DNA of 5,362 nt from an uncultured Gloeocapsa sp. (lineage in GTDB: Bacteria; Cyanobacteriota; Cyanobacteriia; Cyanobacteriales; Gloeocapsaceae), in NCBI GenBank assembly GCA_937930495.1, contig CALGKL010000015.1, positions 1-5,362 on the forward strand. The letters run 5' to 3'. Positions 1-5,362 of this stretch are shown in pieces. Within the stretch, counting starts at the first letter, position 1; each line of letters starts with the position of its first letter. The notes below the pieces were generated by a model, which saw only the letters and a list, made by a program, of their open reading frames with translations, ran no database searches and had not been told where the DNA came from. A program made the position numbers and the translations under genes.

Positions 1-1346
1 TGATGACCACATTCTAAAATTTTCTGATTAGGTGAACCTCTTAAAACGTTGACAATATGATTCATCCCAAAACGTTCTCGACAACGTGCTACACAAGAGA
101 GGAATTTTTGGGCTTCGATCGTCCAATCTTCTAGGGGTTGGGTCTTGAGACAGTTGTCACAATTTTGACAATTTCCTGACCATTTCTCCCCAAAATAACT
201 TAATTGTATTTGACGCCTACATTGAAGAGATTCAGCGTATTCTACCATCTTAGTTAAACGCTGGCGATCGTACTCTTGGATTTGGCGTGCTCTTTGAGAA
301 TCGCGTATCAGATAATCGATTACACCTACATCCGCCTTAGCATAGAATAACACACATAGAGCACTTTCCCCATCTCGTCCCGCTCTACCTACTTCTTGAT
401 AATAATTTTCTAGACTTCGGGGGATATCGTAGTGAAAAACGAAGCGAATATCTGGTTTATTGATTCCCATCCCAAAAGCGACCGTTGCTACCATGACTTT
501 AACTTCATTGTTGAGGAAGCGATTCTGGTGCAAACTTCTGGTAGAATCTGCCATTCCCCCATGATAAGCTAAAGCGGCAATCCCGTCACTTTGAAGATGT
601 GAGGTTATTTCTTCTACCCGACGACGACTCAGACAATAAACTATCCCCGAACCCGATTGTTTTTTGATATAACTCAATAATTGTACATAAGGCTGCTTAT
701 CTTTAGGAACAACTTTGTAGTAGAGGTTAGGACGATTAAAACTAGCGATATAGATACTCGGTTGGCGCAATTGTAACTGTTGAATGATATCTTGACGAAC
801 TTTTATCGTAGCAGTAGCCGTCAGAGCTAACATCGGTATTTGGGGGTAGCGATCGCGCAATTGTTTGAGCTCTCGGTATTCTGGGCGAAAATCGTGACCC
901 CATTCTGAGACACAGTGAGCTTCATCAATAGTAAAGCTAGAGATACCTATGGCTTGCTGTATTTTATTTAACTTTGATGCAAAACGATCTGATAATAATC
1001 TTTCGGGGGCGACATAAAGTAGTTTAATCTTTCCCTGGAGTATTTCCCTAATTCTCTGGTCAGTTTCGCTCAAATTTAAGCTACTATTTAAAAAAGTTGC
1101 GGCAATTCCCCTTTTTTGTAAAGCCTCTACCTGATCGAGCATTAAAGAAATCAGAGGGGAAACGACTACGCTTAAACCTGGTTGCAATAGAGCGGGTAAT
1201 TGGTAACAGAGAGATTTGCCGCCACCAGTGGGCATAATAACTAGCAAATCACGATTTTCCAGAGCCTCTGAGATGATTTGACGCTGTAGGGGACGAAATA
1301 CAGAATAACCAAAAAACCGTTGTAAAGCAGCTTCTAATTCCGACAA
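1..1346 (-). CDS. recQ: ATP-dependent DNA helicase RecQ (partial, C-terminus beyond left edge)
   Basis: RecQ is an ATP-driven 3'-5' DNA helicase of recombinational repair and stalled-fork processing. I translated 448 codons without a stop or frameshift. Visible in order: the FRPLQRQ motif upstream of the ATP site (about 17-23), Walker A PTGGGKS (39-45, K44), the DEAH box (141-144), the motif III region LALTATA (173-179), YHGGM (261-265), [14 protein letters not shown] (286-299) and [10 protein letters not shown] (317-326, motif VI arginines). The zinc site is C376, C393, C396 and C399, with the same spacing as I recall for E. coli RecQ. The start of the winged-helix domain follows (about 410-448); any HRDC domain is off the window. 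The start is TTG at 1346-1344: the only other codons between it and the upstream in-frame stop are not usual starts, and AGAGGGGG lies 7 nt before it. The gene begins 2 nt after the pentapeptide gene stops, so translational coupling is likely. Family identity is very secure; only the extent of the C-terminus is unknown. Confidence 0.96.
   Translation of the reverse strand, partial: MSELEAALQRFFGYSVFRPLQRQIISEALENRDLLVIMPTGGGKSLCYQLPALLQPGLSVVVSPLISLMLDQVEALQKRGIAATFLNSSLNLSETDQRIREILQGKIKLLYVAPERLLSDRFASKLNKIQQAIGISSFTIDEAHCVSEWGHDFRPEYRELKQLRDRYPQIPMLALTATATIKVRQDIIQQLQLRQPSIYIASFNRPNLYYKVVPKDKQPYVQLLSYIKKQSGSGIVYCLSRRRVEEITSHLQSDGIAALAYHGGMADSTRSLHQNRFLNNEVKVMVATVAFGMGINKPDIRFVFHYDIPRSLENYYQEVGRAGRDGESALCVLFYAKADVGVIDYLIRDSQRARQIQEYDRQRLTKMVEYAESLQCRRQIQLSYFGEKWSGNCQNCDNCLKTQPLEDWTIEAQKFLSCVARCRERFGMNHIVNVLRGSPNQKILECGH
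849..856. repeat. HIP1 octamer GCGATCGC
   Basis: Exact HIP1 palindrome inside recQ, encoding Arg-Asp-Arg (about residues 164-166). It is a marker of cyanobacterial DNA. Confidence 0.9.
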
Positions 1347-1348
1347 AC

Positions 1349-2590
1349 CTATTCCCCCTCTAATAGATTAGGAATACCGTCACAACCTCCAGGAACAGTA
1401 TTCCTAGTTAGTTTACCACCCCAAGCACAAATATAGTATCTTTGTTCACGGTTTAAATTTTGCACGTTACTAAAGTCAGCATTTTCTACTACTGCTCCTG
1501 TATAAGCTCCCGTATCGTAATTGGGGGGGTGTTTACGACTTCTCGGACTAGCGGTTTCTACCGAACCATAGAAAAAACGGGTGGATTTAAGATCAGCTCC
1601 ACTGAGATTAGCGTCATAAAGTACGGTTCGACTCAGATTGGCTTTGACTAAATCAGTTTTACTCAAATCAGCTCGTACCATATTAGCTTCGCTTAAATCA
1701 GTCCAACGTAAATCTTGACCAGAGAGATCCGCTCCTGCTAGCATTACCCCGAGGGAGATCACCCTAATACCGTTAACCCGATCCTCAGCGTAATTACCAA
1801 AACCGTCGAGAATAGGTCTTCCTAACTGTTGATCTCTCTGCAAAGGAATAATCAGACGGGATTGAGAGAGAAACCGTAGGACTTTAGCTTTTCCACTGGC
1901 GTCGATACTGCTGAGGATAGCTGCGGTCCGTCCTTCGGCGATCGCCCTTTCTTGGGGCCAATCTTCTAACAATCCTTCTTCGTTGAGGGCTAATTCTGAG
2001 ACACCTTGGAAGTAGGCGTCGATGGTTTGTTGTTGCGTAATTCTATTTTGTTGAATAGTTAAATCACGGGAGATAACATATTGTTCCCAAGCCACATAGA
2101 CTGCTAGTACAGCGATTAAGATCTGTCCAAAAGCGCCAAACCATTCAGCCCATGAACCAAATTCATCCCATTTGATGGTATCTAACCAACGACTGATAGT
2201 TCGATAAACCCCTAGATATTTAAATAATCCCAACAGAGCGAAGACAAAACCCACAAACCCTGCGAGAGTACGACGTTCATCAGGAGTCAGATAAGTTAAC
2301 AACCAAGCCTTCAAACCTGGAAGAATAATGGTTACGGATAACAGTAGGGAAAAAATAGCTCCAGGTAAACCTAACCAAACCACCTTCCAGCTCAATCCCA
2401 AAGCCATCAGGACTAAACCCAACAGGAGAATCCCTAAACGGGAATAAGAACGATTCGGGATAGAGATTTTCGTTTTTTGAGGTAGTTTTGGTAAATGCCA
2501 AGACTCCTTGATTGAGGTAGTTTTAACTGGTTCTGGATTAGTCGCCTTGTGGTTATTCGTCTCTAGGTCACTATCGGGAGATATACTCAT
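1349..2590 (-). CDS. Membrane-anchored pentapeptide-repeat protein
   Basis: Protein of 413 residues with unknown biochemical role. A polar, Pro/Lys-rich N-terminus (1-50) is followed by hydrophobic segments at about 52-68, 72-95, 109-128 and 151-169, which suggest four membrane spans. A linking helix (about 170-200) and a conserved-looking soluble stretch come next, including [18 protein letters not shown] (219-236). About ten tandem pentapeptide units of the A(D/N)LSx type occupy 285-337 and should form a short right-handed quadrilateral beta-helix. After a 30-residue basic and Pro/Tyr insertion, one more unit ([11 protein letters not shown], 369-379) follows, then a tail with C388 and C403. 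The ATG at 2590 is 7 nt after the kinase stop and has no clear Shine-Dalgarno, so it may depend on coupling to the kinase. Pentapeptide proteins are usually scaffolds or binding surfaces; a membrane scaffold for the neighbouring kinase is inference. The layout resembles proteins I recall from other cyanobacteria, but I know no assigned function. Confidence 0.9.
   Translation of the reverse strand: MSISPDSDLETNNHKATNPEPVKTTSIKESWHLPKLPQKTKISIPNRSYSRLGILLLGLVLMALGLSWKVVWLGLPGAIFSLLLSVTIILPGLKAWLLTYLTPDERRTLAGFVGFVFALLGLFKYLGVYRTISRWLDTIKWDEFGSWAEWFGAFGQILIAVLAVYVAWEQYVISRDLTIQQNRITQQQTIDAYFQGVSELALNEEGLLEDWPQERAIAEGRTAAILSSIDASGKAKVLRFLSQSRLIIPLQRDQQLGRPILDGFGNYAEDRVNGIRVISLGVMLAGADLSGQDLRWTDLSEANMVRADLSKTDLVKANLSRTVLYDANLSGADLKSTRFFYGSVETASPRSRKHPPNYDTGAYTGAVVENADFSNVQNLNREQRYYICAWGGKLTRNTVPGGCDGIPNLLEGE
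1354..1361 (-). promoter_or_regulatory. Ribosome binding site of recQ
   Basis: The minus strand reads AGAGGGGG, a strong purine-rich Shine-Dalgarno match, 7 nt before the TTG codon at 1346. It overlaps the last codons of the upstream pentapeptide gene. It decides the TTG start because no ATG or GTG exists between the upstream in-frame stop and the conserved helicase core. Confidence 0.8.
1938..1945. repeat. HIP1 octamer GCGATCGC
   Basis: Exact HIP1 palindrome inside the pentapeptide-protein gene, encoding Ala-Ile-Ala (about residues 216-218), just before the pattern EGRTAAIL. Confidence 0.9.
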
Positions 2591-2594
2591 AGCA

Positions 2595-2608
2595 ATTTTA
2601 ATTAAAAT
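2595..2608. repeat. 14-bp perfect AT palindrome over the kinase stop codon
   Basis: ATTTTAATTAAAAT reads the same on both strands. It contains the last codons and TAA stop of the kinase gene and ends 4 nt before the ATG of the pentapeptide gene. As a hairpin it would be weak (all A-T, no loop bases) and it lacks a following U-tract, so it is not a terminator. It may be chance in AT-rich DNA or a protein-binding site. Confidence 0.6.
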
Positions 2609-4232
2609 CAGATGCCGAAATAATTATATTAATTTTTTCTTTAGTATCTCTTCTAATCATTCCCCGTTTATCTTGATAATTAAAAGAGCGCAAATCCGTT
2701 TGATTCTGATATACTGCTTCTAGTGCTCCAAAGATAGAATTAGGTGTTTCTCCGCCTAATAACATATTCAGGGTCTCAGCCATGACCTCTAAATTGGCTC
2801 CATTGTTAAAAATCGCTTCACTCTGACGCAATTGTTCCGTTTCAGTATCAAAGGTGTATTTAACCTCTACTCCTGGGCTTAAATCTCGGTAAGTCCAAAC
2901 TACTGTATTATGCCAATAACCCCTGTTTTGGGAGGTTGGTTCTCCGAGGGTAGCTAACACTTGTTCCTTTTCTGTTCCTAGGGTAAAGATAGGCACATCT
3001 TCAACCGCAATAGGTTCGGGATTTGCTTCTACAACTGGGGGTTCCTCTGGTGTGGGCTTAGTTTCGGCTACGTCTTCGGGTATAGTTATAGCTGGGGCGA
3101 AGGGTTCTAAATCACCGCTTTGAGGGGGTTCTAAGGGGGGTAGGTTGACTACTGGTATCTCTGGTTGTGATATTTCAGGGGTAACCGTGGGACGATATTG
3201 GGGACGGGAAAGGAGTAAACTAATCAACAGGGCGATCGCTCCGAGGGTGATTCCTCCCCCTAGGAGTAATAACCAGAGTATTATTTTAAAAGGGTTGCTT
3301 TGGGATTCTTTCAGGTAGGGATGGTTCACAACTACTGTACCAGCTGTGGGTATTTCTTTTTGGCTACTATTATGAGCTACTGGTGCCACTACGTGAGTTG
3401 GGGACTCTAAAGCCGAATTTTGGGGAGTTAAAGCTTGGAGCATTTCTTGGGCGTTTTCGAAGCGATCGCGAGGATGGAAGCGAATGGAGCGATCGATTAC
3501 CGCTGCTAGGTTAGAATGTATTTCTGGTGCTTGTTGTCTCCAGAGTATTTCTCCTGTTTGGGAGTCTACAGGCAATTCTTGAGGAGTTTTACCCGTTAAC
3601 AGATAGATTGCGGTCAAGCCTAGACTATAGAGGTCACTGGAGTACACAGGGCGACCGGCGGCTTGTTCTGAACTCATATAACCAGGTGTCCCGATCCCAA
3701 TGGATACTGAGTTTTGTTGTTGATTAGCTTGGGTAATAATTGCTTCTTTAACTGCACCAAAATCGATTAAGACGGGTAGGTTATCTTTTGAGCGCAGGAT
3801 AATATTTTCTGGTTTAATATCTCGATGGATAATTTTTTGCTTATGGGTATATTGTAAAACTGGTAGTAAGCTGACTAAAATCTTGGTTACTTCTGTTGGG
3901 GTTAATACTCCCTCTGTGGCTATTTTTTGTTTGAGATTAATTCCTGGAATCCATTCTTGTACTAGATAAAAATCTCCTCCCTCAGCGAAATAAGCGTATA
4001 AACGGGGAATTTGAGGATTATTATCCCCTAATGCTTCTAAAATAGCTGCTTCTCGCTGAAAACGTTCTTTTACCCAAGCTTCTGGCGGTTGAATCGCTGG
4101 TTTTAACTGTTTAATGACGCATTTACGCTCTGAAGGCATATGGGTATCTATCGCTATAAACGTTTCCCCAAAGCCTCCTCTACCGATAGTTTCTAGAATG
4201 CGATAACGATTATTGAGTAGTTTATTTGTCAT
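2598..4232 (-). CDS. Transmembrane Ser/Thr protein kinase (Hanks type) with BamE/SmpA-like C-terminal domain
   Basis: Phosphorylates Ser/Thr of unknown protein targets from the cytoplasmic side of a membrane. The kinase domain (about 10-270) is complete: glycine loop GRGGFG (17-22), ATP-anchoring K41, probable helix-C E61, catalytic HRDIKPEN (136-143, D138), DFG (157-159), GTPGYMSSE (181-189) with SSE in place of APE, D200 in the YSSDLYSLG segment, and R257. All essential residues are present, so it should be active. A Ser/Gln-rich juxtamembrane stretch leads to one membrane span (about 315-341). Then comes a Pro/Glu-rich linker (346-412) and a domain (about 414-475) with the pattern FTLGTEKEQVLATLGEPT, then WTY and YTFD, which resembles BamE/SmpA/OmlA folds, ending in a further 70 residues. 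The start at 4232 fits the KLLNNRYR opening usual in cyanobacterial kinases, though no good Shine-Dalgarno is seen. It sits 30 nt after the Cys-protein gene and 7 nt before the pentapeptide gene. The BamE-like call is from pattern only. Confidence 0.93.
   Translation of the reverse strand: MTNKLLNNRYRILETIGRGGFGETFIAIDTHMPSERKCVIKQLKPAIQPPEAWVKERFQREAAILEALGDNNPQIPRLYAYFAEGGDFYLVQEWIPGINLKQKIATEGVLTPTEVTKILVSLLPVLQYTHKQKIIHRDIKPENIILRSKDNLPVLIDFGAVKEAIITQANQQQNSVSIGIGTPGYMSSEQAAGRPVYSSDLYSLGLTAIYLLTGKTPQELPVDSQTGEILWRQQAPEIHSNLAAVIDRSIRFHPRDRFENAQEMLQALTPQNSALESPTHVVAPVAHNSSQKEIPTAGTVVVNHPYLKESQSNPFKIILWLLLLGGGITLGAIALLISLLLSRPQYRPTVTPEISQPEIPVVNLPPLEPPQSGDLEPFAPAITIPEDVAETKPTPEEPPVVEANPEPIAVEDVPIFTLGTEKEQVLATLGEPTSQNRGYWHNTVVWTYRDLSPGVEVKYTFDTETEQLRQSEAIFNNGANLEVMAETLNMLLGGETPNSIFGALEAVYQNQTDLRSFNYQDKRGMIRRDTKEKINIIISASDFN
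3232..3239. repeat. HIP1 octamer GCGATCGC
   Basis: Exact HIP1 palindrome inside the kinase gene, encoding Ala-Ile-Ala (332-334) within the membrane span. Confidence 0.9.
3462..3469. repeat. HIP1 octamer GCGATCGC
   Basis: Exact HIP1 palindrome inside the kinase gene, encoding Arg-Asp-Arg (255-257), which includes the conserved Arg of the last kinase subdomain. A one-mismatch copy (GCGATCGA) follows at about 3489-3496. Confidence 0.9.
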
Positions 4233-4262
4233 TTTATGTTTATTGATCCAGTCTAAATTACT

Positions 4263-4727
4263 CTAATCTTCCTCGCCTTGATTCTCCCAATCGGGACAAT
4301 TTTCTGTCTCCCAACCATAGGGGTGCATTCCACAGATTAAAATATTGCCGTTATACACGCGGCCGTGATAGTTAACACAACCAATACAGGCGGGGTGAAA
4401 ATCTGCACTTGGTTCGATCCTAGGATTCCAGTAATAATCATCTGTAAAAGGATTACTCCAAGAATTCTGATTCTCCCTATTTTGCTCTCTTTCCCAACCG
4501 TCATCGAGGTCGAGCAAGGGTTGAAACACGTCTCGGCAAAATTCTTCGATCTCTGTCGGTAGGTAAATATCGATTTGTTCAACGATAAAATCTACCGTTT
4601 CGATTATTTCCTCGGCTACTTCTTCGGTGACGGTTTCCACCCATTCGGAGATCTTGTCGGATAATTGCTCGAAATCTTTGAAGGTTTTTTCTAAAGCGAT
4701 AAAGATTTCATCTGACCAATCTTTCAT
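4263..4727 (-). CDS. Small acidic protein with C-terminal four-cysteine motif (function unknown)
   Basis: Not a family I can name with a function, though the C-terminal pattern looks like a conserved cyanobacterial one. Of 154 residues, the first 65 or so are strongly acidic and read as one or two amphipathic helices or a coiled coil (10-60). A low-complexity stretch rich in Asn, Trp and acidic residues follows (75-100). The C-terminal module has C114, C117, C132 and C144 (C-x2-C-x14-C-x11-C), with H121 and H135 nearby and the local patterns HPACIGCVNYHGRVY and CGMHPYGW. Four regularly placed Cys suggest one bound zinc or another metal, but a redox role cannot be excluded. There is no signal peptide or membrane span. 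The ATG at 4727 has AGAGGT just upstream, a good ribosome site. It lies 26 nt after the phasin-like gene and 30 nt before the kinase, so co-expression with the kinase is likely. Confidence 0.85.
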   Translation of the reverse strand: MKDWSDEIFIALEKTFKDFEQLSDKISEWVETVTEEVAEEIIETVDFIVEQIDIYLPTEIEEFCRDVFQPLLDLDDGWEREQNRENQNSWSNPFTDDYYWNPRIEPSADFHPACIGCVNYHGRVYNGNILICGMHPYGWETENCPDWENQGEED

Positions 4728-4731
4728 TATT

Positions 4732-4737
4732 ACCTCT
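4732..4737 (-). promoter_or_regulatory. Ribosome binding site of the Cys-motif gene
   Basis: AGAGGT on the minus strand, with its GAGG core 5 nt before the ATG at 4727. It supports this start over any internal one and shows that this gene has its own initiation signal, unlike the kinase and pentapeptide genes downstream. Confidence 0.7.
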
Positions 4738-4753
4738 GTTTTGTTTTACTATT

Positions 4754-5038
4754 CTACTCGTCATCGCTAACTATTTCGATGCGTCGAGGTTCCCTAGATT
4801 GACTAGTTGCTTCTGATTCTGGGCTAGAGTCTTGAGCTTGTTTGATTAATTCGTCGACATATTTACGTGCATCTTCCACACTCATTTCCCCTCTGGCGAC
4901 CATTTCATCAGCAATTTTTTGAGCTTGATTTTTCAACTCTTGAAAAGTCACTCCTGCTCTTTCAGCAGCGTAATCAGCTATCCCGATCCCGAGATAGATC
5001 GCTTTTTGTACTAAATCTCCTAAACCTGCCATGATCAT
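4754..5038 (-). CDS. Phasin-like small helical protein
   Basis: A 94-residue, mostly helical protein. Residues 4-30 (AGLGDLVQKAIYLGIGIADY and following) form an amphipathic or weakly hydrophobic helix. Residues 31-70 form a charged helix with the pattern FQELKNQAQKIADEMVARGE and SVEDARKYVDELIKQAQ. The tail (70-94) is Ser/Glu-rich, has a basic RREPRR-like patch (SREPRRIEIV) and ends in SDDE. This layout resembles the phasin-like family often annotated as polyhydroxyalkanoate synthesis regulator or granule-associated protein. Nothing in the window shows that the organism makes such granules, so the role is uncertain. Two starts are possible: ATG at 5038, 4 nt after GAGG, or ATG at 5032 (giving MAGLGDLV), 10 nt after it. 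The second matches the usual opening of such proteins as I recall it. The gene follows pyrC by 28 nt and precedes the Cys-motif gene by 26 nt. Confidence 0.82.
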   Translation of the reverse strand: MIMAGLGDLVQKAIYLGIGIADYAAERAGVTFQELKNQAQKIADEMVARGEMSVEDARKYVDELIKQAQDSSPESEATSQSREPRRIEIVSDDE

Positions 5039-5042
5039 CTGA

Positions 5043-5046
5043 CCTC
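5043..5046 (-). promoter_or_regulatory. Ribosome binding site of the phasin-like gene
   Basis: GAGG core within TTTGAGGTCAG on the minus strand. It is 4 nt from the first ATG (5038) and 10 nt from the second (5032), so it serves either start and does not settle which is used. Confidence 0.6.
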
Positions 5047-5066
5047 AAAGGATTTCTGTCTCTATT

Positions 5067-5362
5067 CTAAGCAAATTTCAAAGCTTTGCCTCTTTTACTG
5101 GTATCTACTTTACCGTTTTGATAGACGATCTCTCCATTGACCATGGTTAATACGGTCCAGCCGGTGAGATTCCAGCCTTCAAATGGACTCCATCTACATT
5201 TAGTTAATAATTCTTCACGCAATACGGGTCGATAGGTGTTCAAATCTACTAGGATTAAATCGGCGTCGTAACCTGGGGCGATTAAACCTTTATTAGCAAT
5301 TTGATAGCCTTGTGCTACGGCTGTGGACATCCATCTAGACACGTCGGCAACACGACAACGTC
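5067..5362 (-). CDS. pyrC: Dihydroorotase, C-terminal part (5' end beyond right edge)
   Basis: Dihydroorotase interconverts N-carbamoyl-aspartate and dihydroorotate, the third step of de novo pyrimidine synthesis, in the cytoplasm. Only the last 97 residues and the TAG stop are in the window. The frame stays open to the edge, so the GTG at 5342 is an internal Val (ADVSRW) and not a start. Visible signs are PGYDADLILVDL, the beta-sandwich return typical of amidohydrolases; SPFEGWNLTGW, typical of the dihydroorotase C-terminus; and a closing VNGEIVYQNGK strand. The metal ligands and catalytic Asp are upstream and cannot be checked. A related cyclic amidase such as allantoinase or hydantoinase is the alternative, but the SPFEGW stretch favours dihydroorotase. 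It is the first visible gene of the co-directional run and ends 28 nt before the phasin-like gene, with no hairpin terminator between. Confidence 0.87.
   Translation of the reverse strand, partial: RCRVADVSRWMSTAVAQGYQIANKGLIAPGYDADLILVDLNTYRPVLREELLTKCRWSPFEGWNLTGWTVLTMVNGEIVYQNGKVDTSKRGKALKFA

Noticed and set aside
1108..1117. A6G4 run in recQ as a programmed frameshift site
   Set aside because: The run is not in the phase needed for a slippery heptamer in the recQ frame, and the frame continues uninterrupted on both sides.
1460..1651. 63-codon plus-strand open frame
   Set aside because: Lies wholly inside the pentapeptide gene on the opposite strand; its sequence resembles no protein and it has no ribosome site.
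2280..2501. 73-codon minus-strand frame inside the pentapeptide gene
   Set aside because: Alternate frame of the membrane-span region, without a ribosome site or recognisable sequence.
2623..2628. TATAAT hexamer on the minus strand 33 nt before the pentapeptide start
   Set aside because: A perfect -10 match, but the hexamer 17 nt upstream (AGAGAT) does not resemble TTGACA, and the site lies within AT-rich kinase coding sequence.
2508..2723. 71-codon plus-strand open frame across the kinase/pentapeptide junction
   Set aside because: Antisense to two well-supported genes; hydrophobic composition comes from AT-rich DNA read backwards.
3527..3727. 66-codon plus-strand open frame
   Set aside because: Antisense to the conserved kinase core, which fully explains the sequence.
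4337..4582. Overlapping minus-strand frame of 81 codons and plus-strand frame of 65 codons at 4365-4562
   Set aside because: Both overlap the Cys-motif gene, which has a good ribosome site and a patterned Cys module; the shadows have neither.
5067..5342. GTG at 5342 as the start of a short separate gene
   Set aside because: The frame stays open to the window edge and the residues before it (RCRVAD) continue a dihydroorotase-like sequence, so it is an internal Val.

Overview
This window looks like a compact piece of a cyanobacterial chromosome. Four copies of the octamer GCGATCGC (HIP1, the highly iterated palindrome of many cyanobacterial genomes) lie in it. The base composition is moderately AT-rich, and several proteins (the Ser/Thr kinase with the KLLNNRYR opening, the membrane-anchored pentapeptide protein and the small Cys protein) have a cyanobacterial look. 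I cannot name the genus with confidence.

All six genes are on the minus strand, so they read from right to left. In transcription order they are: (1) the last 97 residues of dihydroorotase (pyrC), 5067-5362, cut by the right edge; (2) a 94-residue phasin-like helical protein, 4754-5038; (3) a 154-residue acidic protein with a C-terminal four-cysteine motif, 4263-4727; (4) a 544-residue Hanks-type Ser/Thr protein kinase with one membrane span and a BamE/SmpA-like distal domain, 2598-4232; (5) a 413-residue membrane-anchored pentapeptide-repeat protein, 1349-2590; (6) RecQ DNA helicase, 1-1346, cut by the left edge inside its C-terminal region. RecQ begins at a TTG codon and has no stop in the window.

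The gaps between successive genes are 28, 26, 30, 7 and 2 nt. There is no convincing terminator or promoter in any of them, so read-through as one transcript is plausible. The tightest part is kinase, pentapeptide protein, recQ: recQ's ribosome binding site lies inside the last codons of the pentapeptide gene. No RNA genes, mobile elements, CRISPR arrays or long repeats are visible, and no gene-free stretch exceeds 30 nt.

Functionally the ends are housekeeping (pyrimidine synthesis, DNA repair). The middle is less explained: a small Cys protein, a transmembrane kinase and a membrane pentapeptide protein in a row. This order mirrors the domain order (Cys motif, kinase, pentapeptide repeats) described for the single-chain cyanobacterial kinase SpkB. 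That makes a split signalling module a reasonable but unproven idea, and it is the most interesting lead here.
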